A stretch of 52,525 bases of DNA from an uncultured Veillonellaceae bacterium (GTDB taxonomy: Bacteria; Bacillota; Negativicutes; Veillonellales; Dialisteraceae), in assembly GCA_927353735.1 (NCBI GenBank), contig CAKMIA010000010.1, positions 1 through 52,525 of the forward strand, in the 5' to 3' direction. The notes under the pieces are model-generated. The model worked only from the letters and a program-made list of their open reading frames with translations. It searched no databases and was not told the DNA's origin. Of this stretch, positions 22,084 to 31,152 are shown one piece after another (the first letter of the stretch is position 1; each line of letters opens with the position of its first letter). The translations under genes and the position numbers were made by a program.

Positions 22084-24174
22084 TCACAACCCTCCCTTCT
22101 TCTCTTCCCGGAGACCGATCCGGTGATACCTGTCATACTTCTTCTGGCTGTCCTTGAAGCGCACCAGCATATCCTTCATAAGGAAGAATTTATTCTTCGG
22201 AGACAGGATGCGGAGCCCTTCAAGAAGCATCGCCGATTTATTGGAAAGCACCGATGACGTTTCATCCGGCAGGAGAAGCGCCCTCTGCTTTTCAACCCAC
22301 GTATAATTGCTCTTTGCAAACAGGCCTTCGGCCGATGACTTCTGCTTGACAAGGATCGTCTTATTGCCGAGCGCCGTGGACACGTATTTCCGCGTCTGCT
22401 CATCGTTCGGCCCGAAATACACCTGCGTCTGGCAGTTTGTCAGGAGCTCTTTAGATTTATAGATTTCCGTGAGCTGTTCCAGCCCCTGGATGATGATGAG
22501 CGTCTTGAGGCCGTATCCGGCGATATACCCCAGCTCCCGGACGAGCGTATCCATCTTGCCGAAAGCTGGGAACTCATCAATAAGGAGCAGGCACCGGTGC
22601 CGGTCGCCGCCGAGCGTTTCCGTCGACTTGATCACGGTAAACTCAATAATGAGGCGGAACAGCTTGCCTACACGCTTCAAGTCCGACGGCGGTGTCACAA
22701 GGTACAGATCCGTCGGCGCTTCGGAATTGCGGATATCCCGCAGATAAAAATCCGAAGTGATCGTATTATCGATGATCGTCTTTTCCGAGAAGATCATGAG
22801 CGCCGTAATGGCCGAAGAAAGAACACTTCCGGCTTCATTGGGACTTTTGGAAATAAAGGAATTAAACTTCGTCACCACCACCGGATGCAGACCCGGCGTT
22901 TTCAGCGCTTCTTCAGTAAAATGCGTGACCTCCGTCTCGTTATCCTGATCGATGCGGCGCAGGATAAAACTGTCTGCGGATGTTCCCACCGGATTCGGCA
23001 GATCGAAAACCACCCCGGACTTCGGGATATGCACCCCTTCACGGGCCTTCTTCACCTTCCGGCCGCCCTCCTCCGCTTCTTCATAGAGCGCGTCGGAAAG
23101 AGTTTTTCGGAAGCCTGTCGGCTTATTCCCGTCGTCCTTCTTATCTCCGTCGTCCTCATCGGCCTTCATTCCCGCCGCGAGAAACTGATACACGTCATAC
23201 ATGGATGTCTCGCGATACCCTTCATCACCGGGATGAAGATCCTTTTTCGTGTTTTCCACGCAGTGAACATATTTGAGATGTGTCACCACACCGGTGATGA
23301 GATCCTTCGCATTGTCCAGCCAGTACTGATCATTGCCGCCGGAACCTTCGCCGACGAGAATGCTCACCAGATTCGATACATCGCGCCCTTCGTTGGCGCT
23401 CCCCCAGCGGATCTCATTTAAAGGATTCCAGCGGGACGTGGGGCGGCCGTCGGCCGGAGCGAACTCAATGACGTTATGTCCCATCACGTACTTTCTGTAC
23501 GCGCCGGTCTCGTTCAGATTTTCCCGTTTTGGATCGGCCACCACCATGGAACCCTGCCAGCTCGCAAATGTAGGTATGACGACCCCGATACCTTTACCGC
23601 TGCGGGACGGCGCGCACATGAGAATATGGGTCGGCGCGTTGTCCACGATATATTCCCGTTTGCCGGGAATGTGCGGGAGAATACTGAATTTATCTTTATG
23701 GAAGAGCTTACCCAGCCATTCCGCGACAGCGAGGCGCTTCTCATAATCCATGCCCGTATCCCAGGCTCCCACAATGACTCCGTCCTTGACGGGATCGACC
23801 GGGGAAAGAAGCCCCTTCTCGCGGATCTCGTCCGCCGTCGCCCACCGGGCGCTGCCCGACGAGGTGAGCTGCTCTTTTTTCCAGAAAAGCAGGATAACCA
23901 CAAACAGAATGGAAGCGAGAAATCCGCCGCCCGCAATGATCTTCCCTGTTTTCAAAAGGAACGGAGCCTGATCGTTATACTTTGCGAGCAGATACAGAAA
24001 TTCAAAGGGGTAGTACACCACAGTCCCCGCGATATCCGGGAGATACCGCGGATCAAAACCGATCTTTGACGCGAACGACCAGGACGCGGCGATCTGCGCC
24101 GCGAAATTGATCGCCAGAAATCCGATGACCGCGGCCGCGGCCTTTTTCTGATTCTTCGTAAGCTCCTTCTTCAT
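22084..24174 (-). CDS. virD4: VirD4/TraG coupling protein
   Basis: A 696-aa type IV coupling protein that brings the relaxosome to the channel. Two N-terminal membrane segments (residues about 15-35 and 80-100) precede the ATPase: Walker A APSRSGKGIG, Walker B RCLLLIDEFPAFG, then an IIIQGLEQL block. A low-complexity acidic insertion (EDDGDKKDDGNK) lies in the middle, probably a surface loop. Its ATG overlaps the stop of the zinc-ribbon gene (ATGA). Confidence 0.95.
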   Translation of the reverse strand: MKKELTKNQKKAAAAVIGFLAINFAAQIAASWSFASKIGFDPRYLPDIAGTVVYYPFEFLYLLAKYNDQAPFLLKTGKIIAGGGFLASILFVVILLFWKKEQLTSSGSARWATADEIREKGLLSPVDPVKDGVIVGAWDTGMDYEKRLAVAEWLGKLFHKDKFSILPHIPGKREYIVDNAPTHILMCAPSRSGKGIGVVIPTFASWQGSMVVADPKRENLNETGAYRKYVMGHNVIEFAPADGRPTSRWNPLNEIRWGSANEGRDVSNLVSILVGEGSGGNDQYWLDNAKDLITGVVTHLKYVHCVENTKKDLHPGDEGYRETSMYDVYQFLAAGMKADEDDGDKKDDGNKPTGFRKTLSDALYEEAEEGGRKVKKAREGVHIPKSGVVFDLPNPVGTSADSFILRRIDQDNETEVTHFTEEALKTPGLHPVVVTKFNSFISKSPNEAGSVLSSAITALMIFSEKTIIDNTITSDFYLRDIRNSEAPTDLYLVTPPSDLKRVGKLFRLIIEFTVIKSTETLGGDRHRCLLLIDEFPAFGKMDTLVRELGYIAGYGLKTLIIIQGLEQLTEIYKSKELLTNCQTQVYFGPNDEQTRKYVSTALGNKTILVKQKSSAEGLFAKSNYTWVEKQRALLLPDETSSVLSNKSAMLLEGLRILSPKNKFFLMKDMLVRFKDSQKKYDRYHRIGLREEKKGGL

Positions 24175-24332
24175 CGGGCAGCCCTCTTCTTCCCGTGCTC
24201 ACTCTCCCAGACAGACCGGCACGTATAAGAACAGAAGTCCTCCCGCCGGTCTCCGGCGCGGCGGATATTCACTTTGCGTCCGCAGCACTTGCAGTAAAAA
24301 GTACGCAAAACGGGATATCTGACAATGACCAT
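24171..24332 (-). CDS. Small zinc-ribbon protein upstream of virD4
   Basis: A 53-aa ORF with a strong ribosome binding site (AAAGGAGG, 7 nt before ATG) and a 4-bp ATGA overlap with virD4. It carries one CxxC...CxxxC ribbon: FYCKCCGRK, then about 14 residues, FCSYTCRSVW. The same pattern is found twice in the protein at 38387 and four times at 38677, so this is a single-bead member of that family. It may bind nucleic acid or a relaxosome component; function unknown. Confidence 0.8.
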   Translation of the reverse strand: MVIVRYPVLRTFYCKCCGRKVNIRRAGDRREDFCSYTCRSVWESEHGKKRAAR

Positions 24333-25003
24333 AAATATGCCTCCTTTCCGTTTTCAGAAGCGCGGAAATCTTTGATGAGAGAAATTTACGTGTATGTGTG
24401 GCAGGAAAACGTCTGCGGCAGAAAAGAAAGGGAATTTCATGCCGAAACATTTTCAGCATCTGTTCCGCGCCTCAGAAAACGGGAGAAATAATACATTTCT
24501 CAAAAGCCGAAAGAATATCTCGCCTTTTGAACCGCCGATAAGGCTGAACAATTTAAAAGTGATGAGAGGTCACTGCGCGGGAACAATCCGGCGCGGAAAT
24601 CGGCGGCTCAAAAGGCGGCAGGAAAAGCGCGTCTCAATTTCCTGCGCCTTTGCCAAAAGCAATGGGCGTGTGCCAGAGAGAGATGAGGAACACCGCCTGC
24701 GGAGCTGTGGATATGGATGCAAACGCGCTGTGAGTAAGATATGAAAGACGCTTGTTTTTAAGATTACACGGCTCCGCAGGCGGGAGAATGCATGTACATT
24801 CTCTCGCGTTCCCCATTCCGTCCGCACCGGTCTGGGCCCCAAGACGAAGGCAGGTAACGCCGCGGTGCGGCCGGAAGGAAAAGAGCGTCAGTACATAACG
24901 AGCCTCAGCAGTATCCGTTTGCTTTGCAGTATTGGATTTCTGAAAAAGACGCTCCCTTCCTTCCGGGGCGGAATTTCTTCCGCCGCCGGAAAAGGGGGAA
25001 AAT
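24333..25003. other. Gene-poor stretch between T4SS sub-operons
   Basis: No ORF here has both a plausible ribosome binding site and protein-like composition, apart from a doubtful R/K-rich ORF at 24439-24744 (plus). The promoter of the zinc-ribbon-virD4 operon should lie in its left part on the minus strand, but I see no convincing -35/-10. The right end borders a toxin-antitoxin remnant. Confidence 0.5.
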
Positions 25004-25126
25004 GATGTTTCAAAGCTTGAACGGGGAAATGGAAATCCTTCTTTCAAGACTTTGAAGAAACTTGCTTCCGCCATGGGAATGGAAGTACAGATTCAATTCG
25101 TGCCTCTTCATGAATCCCGTTCCTGA
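25004..25126 (+). pseudogene. 3' remnant of an XRE/HigA-type antitoxin gene
   Basis: Forty codons read DVSKLERGNGNPSFKTLKK then LASAMGMEVQIQFVPLHE and a stop. This is the typical end of helix 3 to helix 5 of an XRE antitoxin. Upstream codons in the same frame are unrelated (proline-rich), so the N-terminal HTH half and any toxin gene are missing. It is followed 7 nt later by a rho-independent terminator. It marks an old insertion or deletion between the adhesin genes and virD4. Confidence 0.65.
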
Positions 25127-25133
25127 TCTCTCC

Positions 25134-25157
25134 GCCCCGCCTGCGCGGGGCTTTTTT
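25134..25157 (+). terminator. Terminator after the XRE remnant
   Basis: GCCCCGC, loop, GCGGGGC then TTTTTT on the plus strand. It does not serve the minus-strand adhesin genes, which supports a former plus-strand gene here. Confidence 0.75.
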
Positions 25158-25166
25158 GTTGCCTGC

Positions 25167-26948
25167 TTACTGGCCGTCGGTGAGGGTCGTCATCGCTTCG
25201 AGCATCTTTTCGAGCTTTGCGATGCGTGCTTCCTGTTCAGCGTTCTTCGCTTCCAGTTCCTGGATGCGGGCATCGTCCGCGGCGATCTTCTGCGCGATCA
25301 TCGGGTCAATTCCGGTCTGTCCGGCTTTGTGCCCTCCGGGGCCAAACCGGAAGGAGAGTCCGCCGGAGATCATGTTCTCGTTGTATCCGAGCGTCGAAGC
25401 GACATTGAGGGCGACATCTTTGTTGAAGTAGTACTTCGCCCCGAGGGCGGTGGCCTGGTGAGACTTGTAGCTCCCGAAGCCAACGGCGAAGCTGAGCTTC
25501 TGCCCTTCTTCATAGGGCATGTAATCGAGTCCGGCCAGTGCTGCCGCTCCGGCCGCCACTTCGCCGATCTCCGTACCCTGCCGGGAGAGTTCCTGCGTCA
25601 CGGACAGGCCGTTTCCGAGGAATACATCCGATGCGGTGAGGGTCCCGTCGACTGCGAGGTTTCCGCCATAGTGTCCGTTACCGGCCACGTCGGAATTACC
25701 TGCGGTATACGAATCTCCTCCGGTGAAGGAATTGCCGGATACGGCAAAGTCTTTGCCGACGACGAGGCTTCCGCCGACTACTTCATCACCCTGCACCCCA
25801 AGACCGCCGTCAACATAGAGGTTGCCTCCGAAGTGGCCGTCTCCCCCTACCGTGCTGTTGCCGGTGGTCGTCTGGTTCCCGTCCACGTTCAGATTGCCGC
25901 TGATATCGGTGTCCTTCAGGTGGGTCGTGCCGTCAACATAGAGATCTCCGTCAAGATCAGTCTCGCCTTTCACATTGAGCCAGCCGTCCACGGTCTCATT
26001 GCCCATGGTGTGCTGATTGCCCGTTGTGGTCTGGTTGCCGTCGAGGTAAAGATCGCCGCTGATATCGGTGTCCTTCAGGTGGGTCGTGCCGTCAACATAG
26101 AGATCTCCGTCAAGATCAGTCTCGCCTTTCACATTGAGCCAGCCGTCGATCGTCTGGTTCCCGCCGATGTGGGAATTGCCGGTGATATCCTGATTGCCGT
26201 CGATCGTCTGATCTCCGTTGATCTGCTGATCCCCGTTGATCGTCTGCCCGTCGCCTTCTTCACCATTCCCTACAGTCTGGTGATGGCCGACATCAAGATC
26301 ACCGCCAATATTTCCGTTGCCGTCAACATCCTGATCGCCGCCGACGTGGTGATCACCAGTCACATCAGAGTCTCCATCTACGTTAGAATCGCCTTTTGTA
26401 GTGGAATCACCTTCAGTAGTCTGATCGCCTTTTATGGTCTGATCCTTGTCAATCGTGGAGTTCCCTTTGATCGTCTGATTTCCTTCTTCATCAATGGTGC
26501 CGCCGTTGAAGATCTTCAATTCTTCTTCGGTGAGAATCTGGGAAACCTGGGTGACGATAGCGTGTTCAAGAATGGTATCCGGGTGGGCGGCTTCTTCAAA
26601 GGTATTGAACCAGTCATTGCCTTTGCTTCCGCCCGGCGTGAATACGGTGATGATCTTGTAGGTGTTGTCGGTTTTATCCAGACCGAGAAAATACCCTTTT
26701 ACAAGGTTCGGGTTGCCGCCGTCCTGATCGCAGTAGTCGCCGCCAAGGAAGATCCCGTTTTTAGCGGCTTCAAGCAGGTTTTCATCCAGTGTGCCGGAGA
26801 AAGATGTAGCGCCAGCGACCTGCGGGAATAAAGCGCCGAATCCTAAGAGGGCAGCCGCGGCAAGCGCCGCCAGCCTTTTTCTGCTGGAATGGAAACGGCT
26901 GCCTTCCCGTAAGACTTTCTTTACATATGATGTTTTCAAAGATCTCAT
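25167..26948 (-). CDS. YadA-like trimeric autotransporter adhesin (1)
   Basis: A 593-aa trimeric autotransporter. An extended signal peptide (residues 1 to about 47, ending VAGA) is followed by a unique head (about 48-150). The passenger (about 155-450) is built of short glycine-aspartate/asparagine repeats (GDQT-x-G-[DN]-x patterns). A YadA-type anchor (about 470-545, LDYMPYEEGQKLSFAVGFG to ISGGLSFRFG) would form the 12-strand trimeric barrel. About 50 residues with a coiled coil (IQELEAKNAEQEARIAKLE) continue past the anchor, where the family normally ends. A 159-bp-spaced internal duplication is present. It is 34 nt downstream of the second adhesin and within the transfer region. Confidence 0.88.
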   Translation of the reverse strand: MRSLKTSYVKKVLREGSRFHSSRKRLAALAAAALLGFGALFPQVAGATSFSGTLDENLLEAAKNGIFLGGDYCDQDGGNPNLVKGYFLGLDKTDNTYKIITVFTPGGSKGNDWFNTFEEAAHPDTILEHAIVTQVSQILTEEELKIFNGGTIDEEGNQTIKGNSTIDKDQTIKGDQTTEGDSTTKGDSNVDGDSDVTGDHHVGGDQDVDGNGNIGGDLDVGHHQTVGNGEEGDGQTINGDQQINGDQTIDGNQDITGNSHIGGNQTIDGWLNVKGETDLDGDLYVDGTTHLKDTDISGDLYLDGNQTTTGNQHTMGNETVDGWLNVKGETDLDGDLYVDGTTHLKDTDISGNLNVDGNQTTTGNSTVGGDGHFGGNLYVDGGLGVQGDEVVGGSLVVGKDFAVSGNSFTGGDSYTAGNSDVAGNGHYGGNLAVDGTLTASDVFLGNGLSVTQELSRQGTEIGEVAAGAAALAGLDYMPYEEGQKLSFAVGFGSYKSHQATALGAKYYFNKDVALNVASTLGYNENMISGGLSFRFGPGGHKAGQTGIDPMIAQKIAADDARIQELEAKNAEQEARIAKLEKMLEAMTTLTDGQ

Positions 26949-28103
26949 CCTTTCTTGCAGGACGGGGACGGAATCTTTGTTTTTACATCACCGCGTCCTG
27001 CGTGTTTTCCTGCGCTTCATGCTCTTTCATGAGCTGGTCGAGAGCTTCCATGAGCTTCGCATTCTGCGCTTTCAATGCGGAAATTTCTCCTTCCATTTCC
27101 GCGAGTTTCTGAGTAACTTCCGGCGATGCGATCCGTTTCGAGCCACCAGGGCCGAAACGGAAGGAGAGCCCGCCGGAAATCATGTTTTCGTTGTAGCCGA
27201 GAGTGGACGCCAGATTGAGCGCTACATCTTTATTGAAGTAGTACTTCGCGCCCAATGCAGTGGCCTGATGAGACTTGTAGCTCCCGAAGCCGACGGCGAA
27301 AGAAAGCTTCTGCCCGTCTTCGTAAGGCATGTAGTCGAGGCCCGCGAGGGCTGCGGCTCCGGCCGCTACTTCACCGATCTCTGTTCCCTGCCGCGCGAGT
27401 TCGTTCGTTACGGACAGGCCGTTGCCCAGGAATACATCCGAAGCCGTGAGGGTCCCATCGATCACCTGGTTACCGGCAATATGGGAATTACCGCCGACGT
27501 ACTGGTCTCCGCCGGTATAGCTGTTGCCGGATACGGCAAAGTCTTTACCGACAACGAGGCTTCCGCCTACGGCTTCATCACCTTTAACACCGAGGCCGCC
27601 GTCAACGTATCCGTTGCCGTGGACCGTGAGGTCTTTGTCTACCGTGGCGTTTCCGCCGACGTGCGCGCCGCCGGTCACATCGAGATCCCCGTCCACGTTG
27701 GTGTCATGGAGATAGGAGGTGCCGTCCACGATGAGGTCCTTCCCGATGTGTTCGGAACCCAGCGTGGTGCTGTCCCCTTTAACAAGACTGTTGCCGTCGG
27801 TCGTGAAATTGCCATGCGTAATCAGGTCTTTCCCGATCTCATGAGAACCGAGGGTAGAGCTGTCGCCTTTCACCAGCAGGTCTCCGTCGACAGTCTGATT
27901 GCCGTGGACGGTCTGATCTTTCCCGATTTCCTGCGAGCCGAGAATAGAGCTATTCCCTTCCACTCTCTGATCGCCATGGATCGTCTCATTACCGGCCACA
28001 TACTGATCTCCGCCTACCGTGGAGTTGCCATCCGTGTAGCTGTTCCCGTGGGTGTGGCTGTTGCCGTCCACATCGAGCGCGCCATCAACATTGAGATCCT
28101 TGT

Positions 28104-28715
28104 CTACGTCAAGGTTCCCGCCGTAGTGTCCGTTGCCCTGTACATCGGAATCGCCGGTCACGGTCTGATTGCCATCGACGCCCTGGTCACCTTTGATCGA
28201 CTGGCCGTTGTTCACCCACTGGTGACCTTCTACCGTCTGATCTCCTGTGATGTACGAGTTGCCATCAACGCCTTGATCGCCAATAATGGTCTGCCCGTCT
28301 TCAACGGTCTGGTGACCTTTCACATCAAGGGCACCTTCCAGGGTGGTGTCTCCGGTCACACCGAGATCTCCATTGAGGGTAGTGTTGCCGTCCACGTTGA
28401 GGTCTTTATCTACGTCAAGGTTCCCGCCATAGTGTCCGTTGCCCTGTACATCGGAATCGCCGGTCACGGTCTGATTGCCATCGACGCCCTGGTCACCTTT
28501 GATCGACTGGCCGTTGTTCACCCACTGGTGACCTTCTACCGTCTGATCTCCTGTGATGTACGAGTTGCCATCAACGCCTTGATCGCCAATAATGGTCTGC
28601 CCGTCTTCAACGGTCTGGTGACCTTTCACATCAAGGGCACCTTCCAGGGTGGTGTCTCCGGTCACACCGAGATCTCCATTGAGGGTAGTGTTGCCGTCCA
28701 CGTTGAGGTCTTTAT
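28104..28715 (-). repeat. Two 306-bp tandem repeats in adhesin 2
   Basis: Units 28104-28409 and 28410-28715 are nearly identical (102 codons each; one visible difference is CCGTAG versus CCATAG), and the start of a third, diverged unit follows. Recombination between them would change passenger length in 102-residue steps without shifting the frame. Confidence 0.85.
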
Positions 28716-29585
28716 CTACGTCAAGGTTCCCGCCATAGTGTCCGTCGCCCTGAACGTCCTGATCCCCAGTGACCGTCTGATTCCCATCAACGCTCTGGTC
28801 TCCGGTAACAGACTGGCCGTCCTGTACCCACTGGTGACCGTGGACGGTCTGGTTGCCATTGATCGTGGAATTGCCTTCCACGCCCTGGTTTCCATGGATC
28901 GTCTGGTCTTTGTCGATCTCCTGATTGCCGCCAACATGCTGGTCTCCGGTCACTTCCTGATTGCCGTCTACCTTCTGTCCGTCGCCGTCCGCTCCGGAGC
29001 CGACGGTCTGGTACTTGTTGATGATCTGGTTCCCCTCAATGGTCTGGTTCGCAACGGTAGAATCCCCGTTGATGATCTGATCACCTTTGACCGTCTGGTC
29101 GTTATTTACCGTCTGATCGCCGCCGATATTGCTGTCGCCGTCGATCGTGGAATCACCTTCGATATGCTGGTTGCCGTCTTCGTCGATCGTCTGATCGCCG
29201 ACTTTGCCGACCCGAACAACCTTATGGCCATAACGTTCACCATCAGTAGTTAGATACCAGCCGGCACTAAGGCTATCAGCATTTCCCGCTTCCGAAGGGC
29301 CATCGTCAAAGATGTAATATAAATTCCCATCTAAACCCACAGCCTGATACAAACGAGTGTACTGAGTTCCTCCGCCCTCGCCCCCATCGGAAGAATCAAA
29401 AACTATCGGAGCAATTGCAACGTTATTAAAAGTCTCTCTGAATTGAGACTCTTCCATAAAATAAGAAGAATTAACGCGATTACCGATAAACAACTTTGGA
29501 AAACTCATATCAGCGAAAGCCGACTGCGGACATAACCCACCCATTCCCAGCAGGACCGCCGCGATCGATGCGGCTAATACCTTCC

Positions 29586-29595
29586 GGGGGGGGGG
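29586..29595 (-). repeat. Homopolymer C10 (coding sense) contingency tract
   Basis: Ten consecutive G on the plus strand (C on the coding strand) within the signal-peptide region of adhesin 2. It is the longest G/C homopolymer I see in the window. Slipped-strand changes of one base would switch the adhesin on or off. Confidence 0.85.
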
Positions 29596-29676
29596 CGAGT
29601 AAACATAATGTTTTTCTTCAAGAGAAAGACCTTCTTTCCTTTTTGAAAAAATGAAAAACAGGAATAAGAAAAATCC

Positions 29677-30384
29677 TCAGCGCTCATAAGGACGAATGCG
29701 GATATCCGTATTGAGGATGACGTTGAACTGATACCCCTCACGGATCGTGCCGGTCGGCCGGAGATCCGCATTCTGCTCTTTCACCATGTCTTCAATACCG
29801 GACAGCATTTCTCCGATCGCCGCGTCCCTTGCTTCCTCTCCGGCGCTCCGGTTATCGCTCCAGCGGGAACTGCTGTCGTCATCATCCGTTGCGCCCGCGA
29901 CGATACCGCCGAGGATCGCTCCGGTCAAAATGGAGCGCGTCTTAAGCCAGGTATGACGGGTGTACTGATCTTTCACACCTGAATACCCGATGCCGTCGAT
30001 CGCACGGTAATCCGGCAGATCGATCGAATGGCCGTTAGGGAAAATCACGCGGCTGAACGAAATATCAATACGCCTCCCGTTCATCCCCATCGGGTCGCCG
30101 ATCAACCGGCTCCCGGCCGGAATGAGAAGCTGCGTACCAGTCACGGAATCAAAAACATCCTGACGCACAACGGCGATGATGATCGTTGAAGCGTTGTCGG
30201 AAATGATCGGAGTAAGCAGCGTAGCCGGGATCACAGTGCCCGCCTGGAGCACGTTATCCGCTTCGGCCAGCTCGTAATAATAGGAAGATGATCTTCCGTC
30301 GGCGGGAGCCGCTTCGGCGGAAAATCCCGCCGGGAATAAAAGCGCCAGCCCCGCAAGAACGAAGACAGAGTATCTGCGGTTCAT
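29677..30384 (-). CDS. VirB10/TrbI C-terminal domain as a separate exported protein
   Basis: A 235-aa protein equal to the periplasmic/outer-membrane half of TrbI/VirB10. It has its own signal peptide (MNRRYSVFVLAGLALLFPAG to AEA). The domain core reads AGTVIPATLLTPIISDNASTI, DSVTGTQLLIPAGSRLIG, VIFPNGHSIDLPDYRA and LTGAILGGIVAG. The partner half with the transmembrane helix is the preceding gene. In canonical systems both are one protein spanning both membranes. GGGGAGG precedes the ATG. The split is clean, with a separate ribosome binding site and signal, so it is not a frameshift. Confidence 0.88.
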   Translation of the reverse strand: MNRRYSVFVLAGLALLFPAGFSAEAAPADGRSSSYYYELAEADNVLQAGTVIPATLLTPIISDNASTIIIAVVRQDVFDSVTGTQLLIPAGSRLIGDPMGMNGRRIDISFSRVIFPNGHSIDLPDYRAIDGIGYSGVKDQYTRHTWLKTRSILTGAILGGIVAGATDDDDSSSRWSDNRSAGEEARDAAIGEMLSGIEDMVKEQNADLRPTGTIREGYQFNVILNTDIRIRPYER

Positions 30385-30390
30385 CTGATT

Positions 30391-31152
30391 TCACCTCCCC
30401 ATGACCTGGATATAATCACTGTCTCCGTCCTGCGGAAGAACATCATTGTAATAACGGTTTGCCGGACTTTCCGTCCGGGGATTTCCCTTCGGAGCCTTCG
30501 TGTTCTTATCAGAACCGCCGAGATCAAAGAAGATGGCGCTGCGTTTTGCTTTCGCGTCTTCGCTGTATGCCGCGGCCTCATCGTCGAGCGCCCGCTTGTA
30601 CCGTGCGGTCTCCGCGTCAAGACTGTATTGCTCAGAAGGTGTGAGCTCTTTCTTCTTTTCCGTTTTCGCGGAAGAGGCTCCCGCCGAAGAACGCGCCGTC
30701 TTCTTTTCAACGACGGTGTTCTCCTCTTTCGTCGGCTTCGTCTTCCCGTCCTGGGCGTTCTTCTTTCCGCCCTTCGCGTTCGCCTGAGCCTCGTCATTCA
30801 TCTGCTTGAGGTTTTTCATCTCGATCTGCTGGACGCTCTGATCATTCAGCACGTCGCCCTGTACTGTCATCGCCGACGGCTTCCGGCGGTCACCGCGGTC
30901 ATCATGGAAACAGGATGAGAACATCACCGCGCAGAGGATTATGAGAAACAGACCGCCTCCGCCATAGAGGAATATGGGATTGAGGCGTTTATCCTTTTCC
31001 GGTGTCGCGGTGAGATCCACTTTGTTATCCGGAGCATGGGAAGGGAGCTTCGGAGCTTCGCTGCCCCCGTCGGCCTCCGCACCTGTTTTTATTTCTTTTT
31101 TCTTTGCGAGATTCTTTTCCCGGATCTCGCGGATCTTATTCATCCAGCTCAC
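30391..31152 (-). CDS. VirB10/TrbI N-terminal half (inner membrane part)
   Basis: A 253-aa protein with a charged cytoplasmic N-terminus (residues 1 to about 60), one membrane helix (about 62-80, IFLYGGGGLFLIILCAVMF), and a long polar periplasmic region rich in K, E and A. This is the N-terminal layout of TrbI/VirB10 without its C-terminal domain. Its ATG overlaps the virB9 stop by 4 bp, and the domain follows 6 nt later as the next gene. The energy-sensing link between the membranes must therefore be non-covalent here. Confidence 0.82.
   Translation of the reverse strand: MSWMNKIREIREKNLAKKKEIKTGAEADGGSEAPKLPSHAPDNKVDLTATPEKDKRLNPIFLYGGGGLFLIILCAVMFSSCFHDDRGDRRKPSAMTVQGDVLNDQSVQQIEMKNLKQMNDEAQANAKGGKKNAQDGKTKPTKEENTVVEKKTARSSAGASSAKTEKKKELTPSEQYSLDAETARYKRALDDEAAAYSEDAKAKRSAIFFDLGGSDKNTKAPKGNPRTESPANRYYNDVLPQDGDSDYIQVMGR

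Larger units (their letters stand above)
26983..29621 (-). pseudogene. YadA-like trimeric autotransporter adhesin (2), phase-OFF by a C10 tract
   Basis: The open part (26983-29544) encodes 853 aa: a unique head, a very long G-D/N repeat passenger, a YadA anchor nearly identical to adhesin 1, and a C-terminal coiled coil. Upstream, a TTG at 29621 (AGAAGG 8 nt before it) opens MKKNIMFTRPPP and enters a run of ten C (29586-29595, coding sense). With ten C the frame ends at GRY-stop. With eleven or eight C it reads RKVLAASIAAVLLGMGG into PQSAFA, a classical signal peptide joined to the adhesin. The gene is thus probably an intact, phase-variable locus caught OFF, unless the tract is mis-sequenced. 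It follows virB10C by 55 nt. Confidence 0.8.

Noticed and set aside
24439..24744. A 101-codon plus-strand ORF with a fair ribosome binding site (AGAAAGGG)
   Set aside because: It is R/K/S-rich without protein-like patterning or recognisable motifs, and it could be chance. It cannot be excluded, but I do not list it as a gene.
25062..29253. Very long plus-strand ORFs (589 and 820 codons) opposite the adhesin genes
   Set aside because: They are antisense shadows of the G-D/N repeats: regular repeat codons leave the other strand open. They have no ribosome binding site or family pattern, while the minus-strand frames have anchors and signal peptides.
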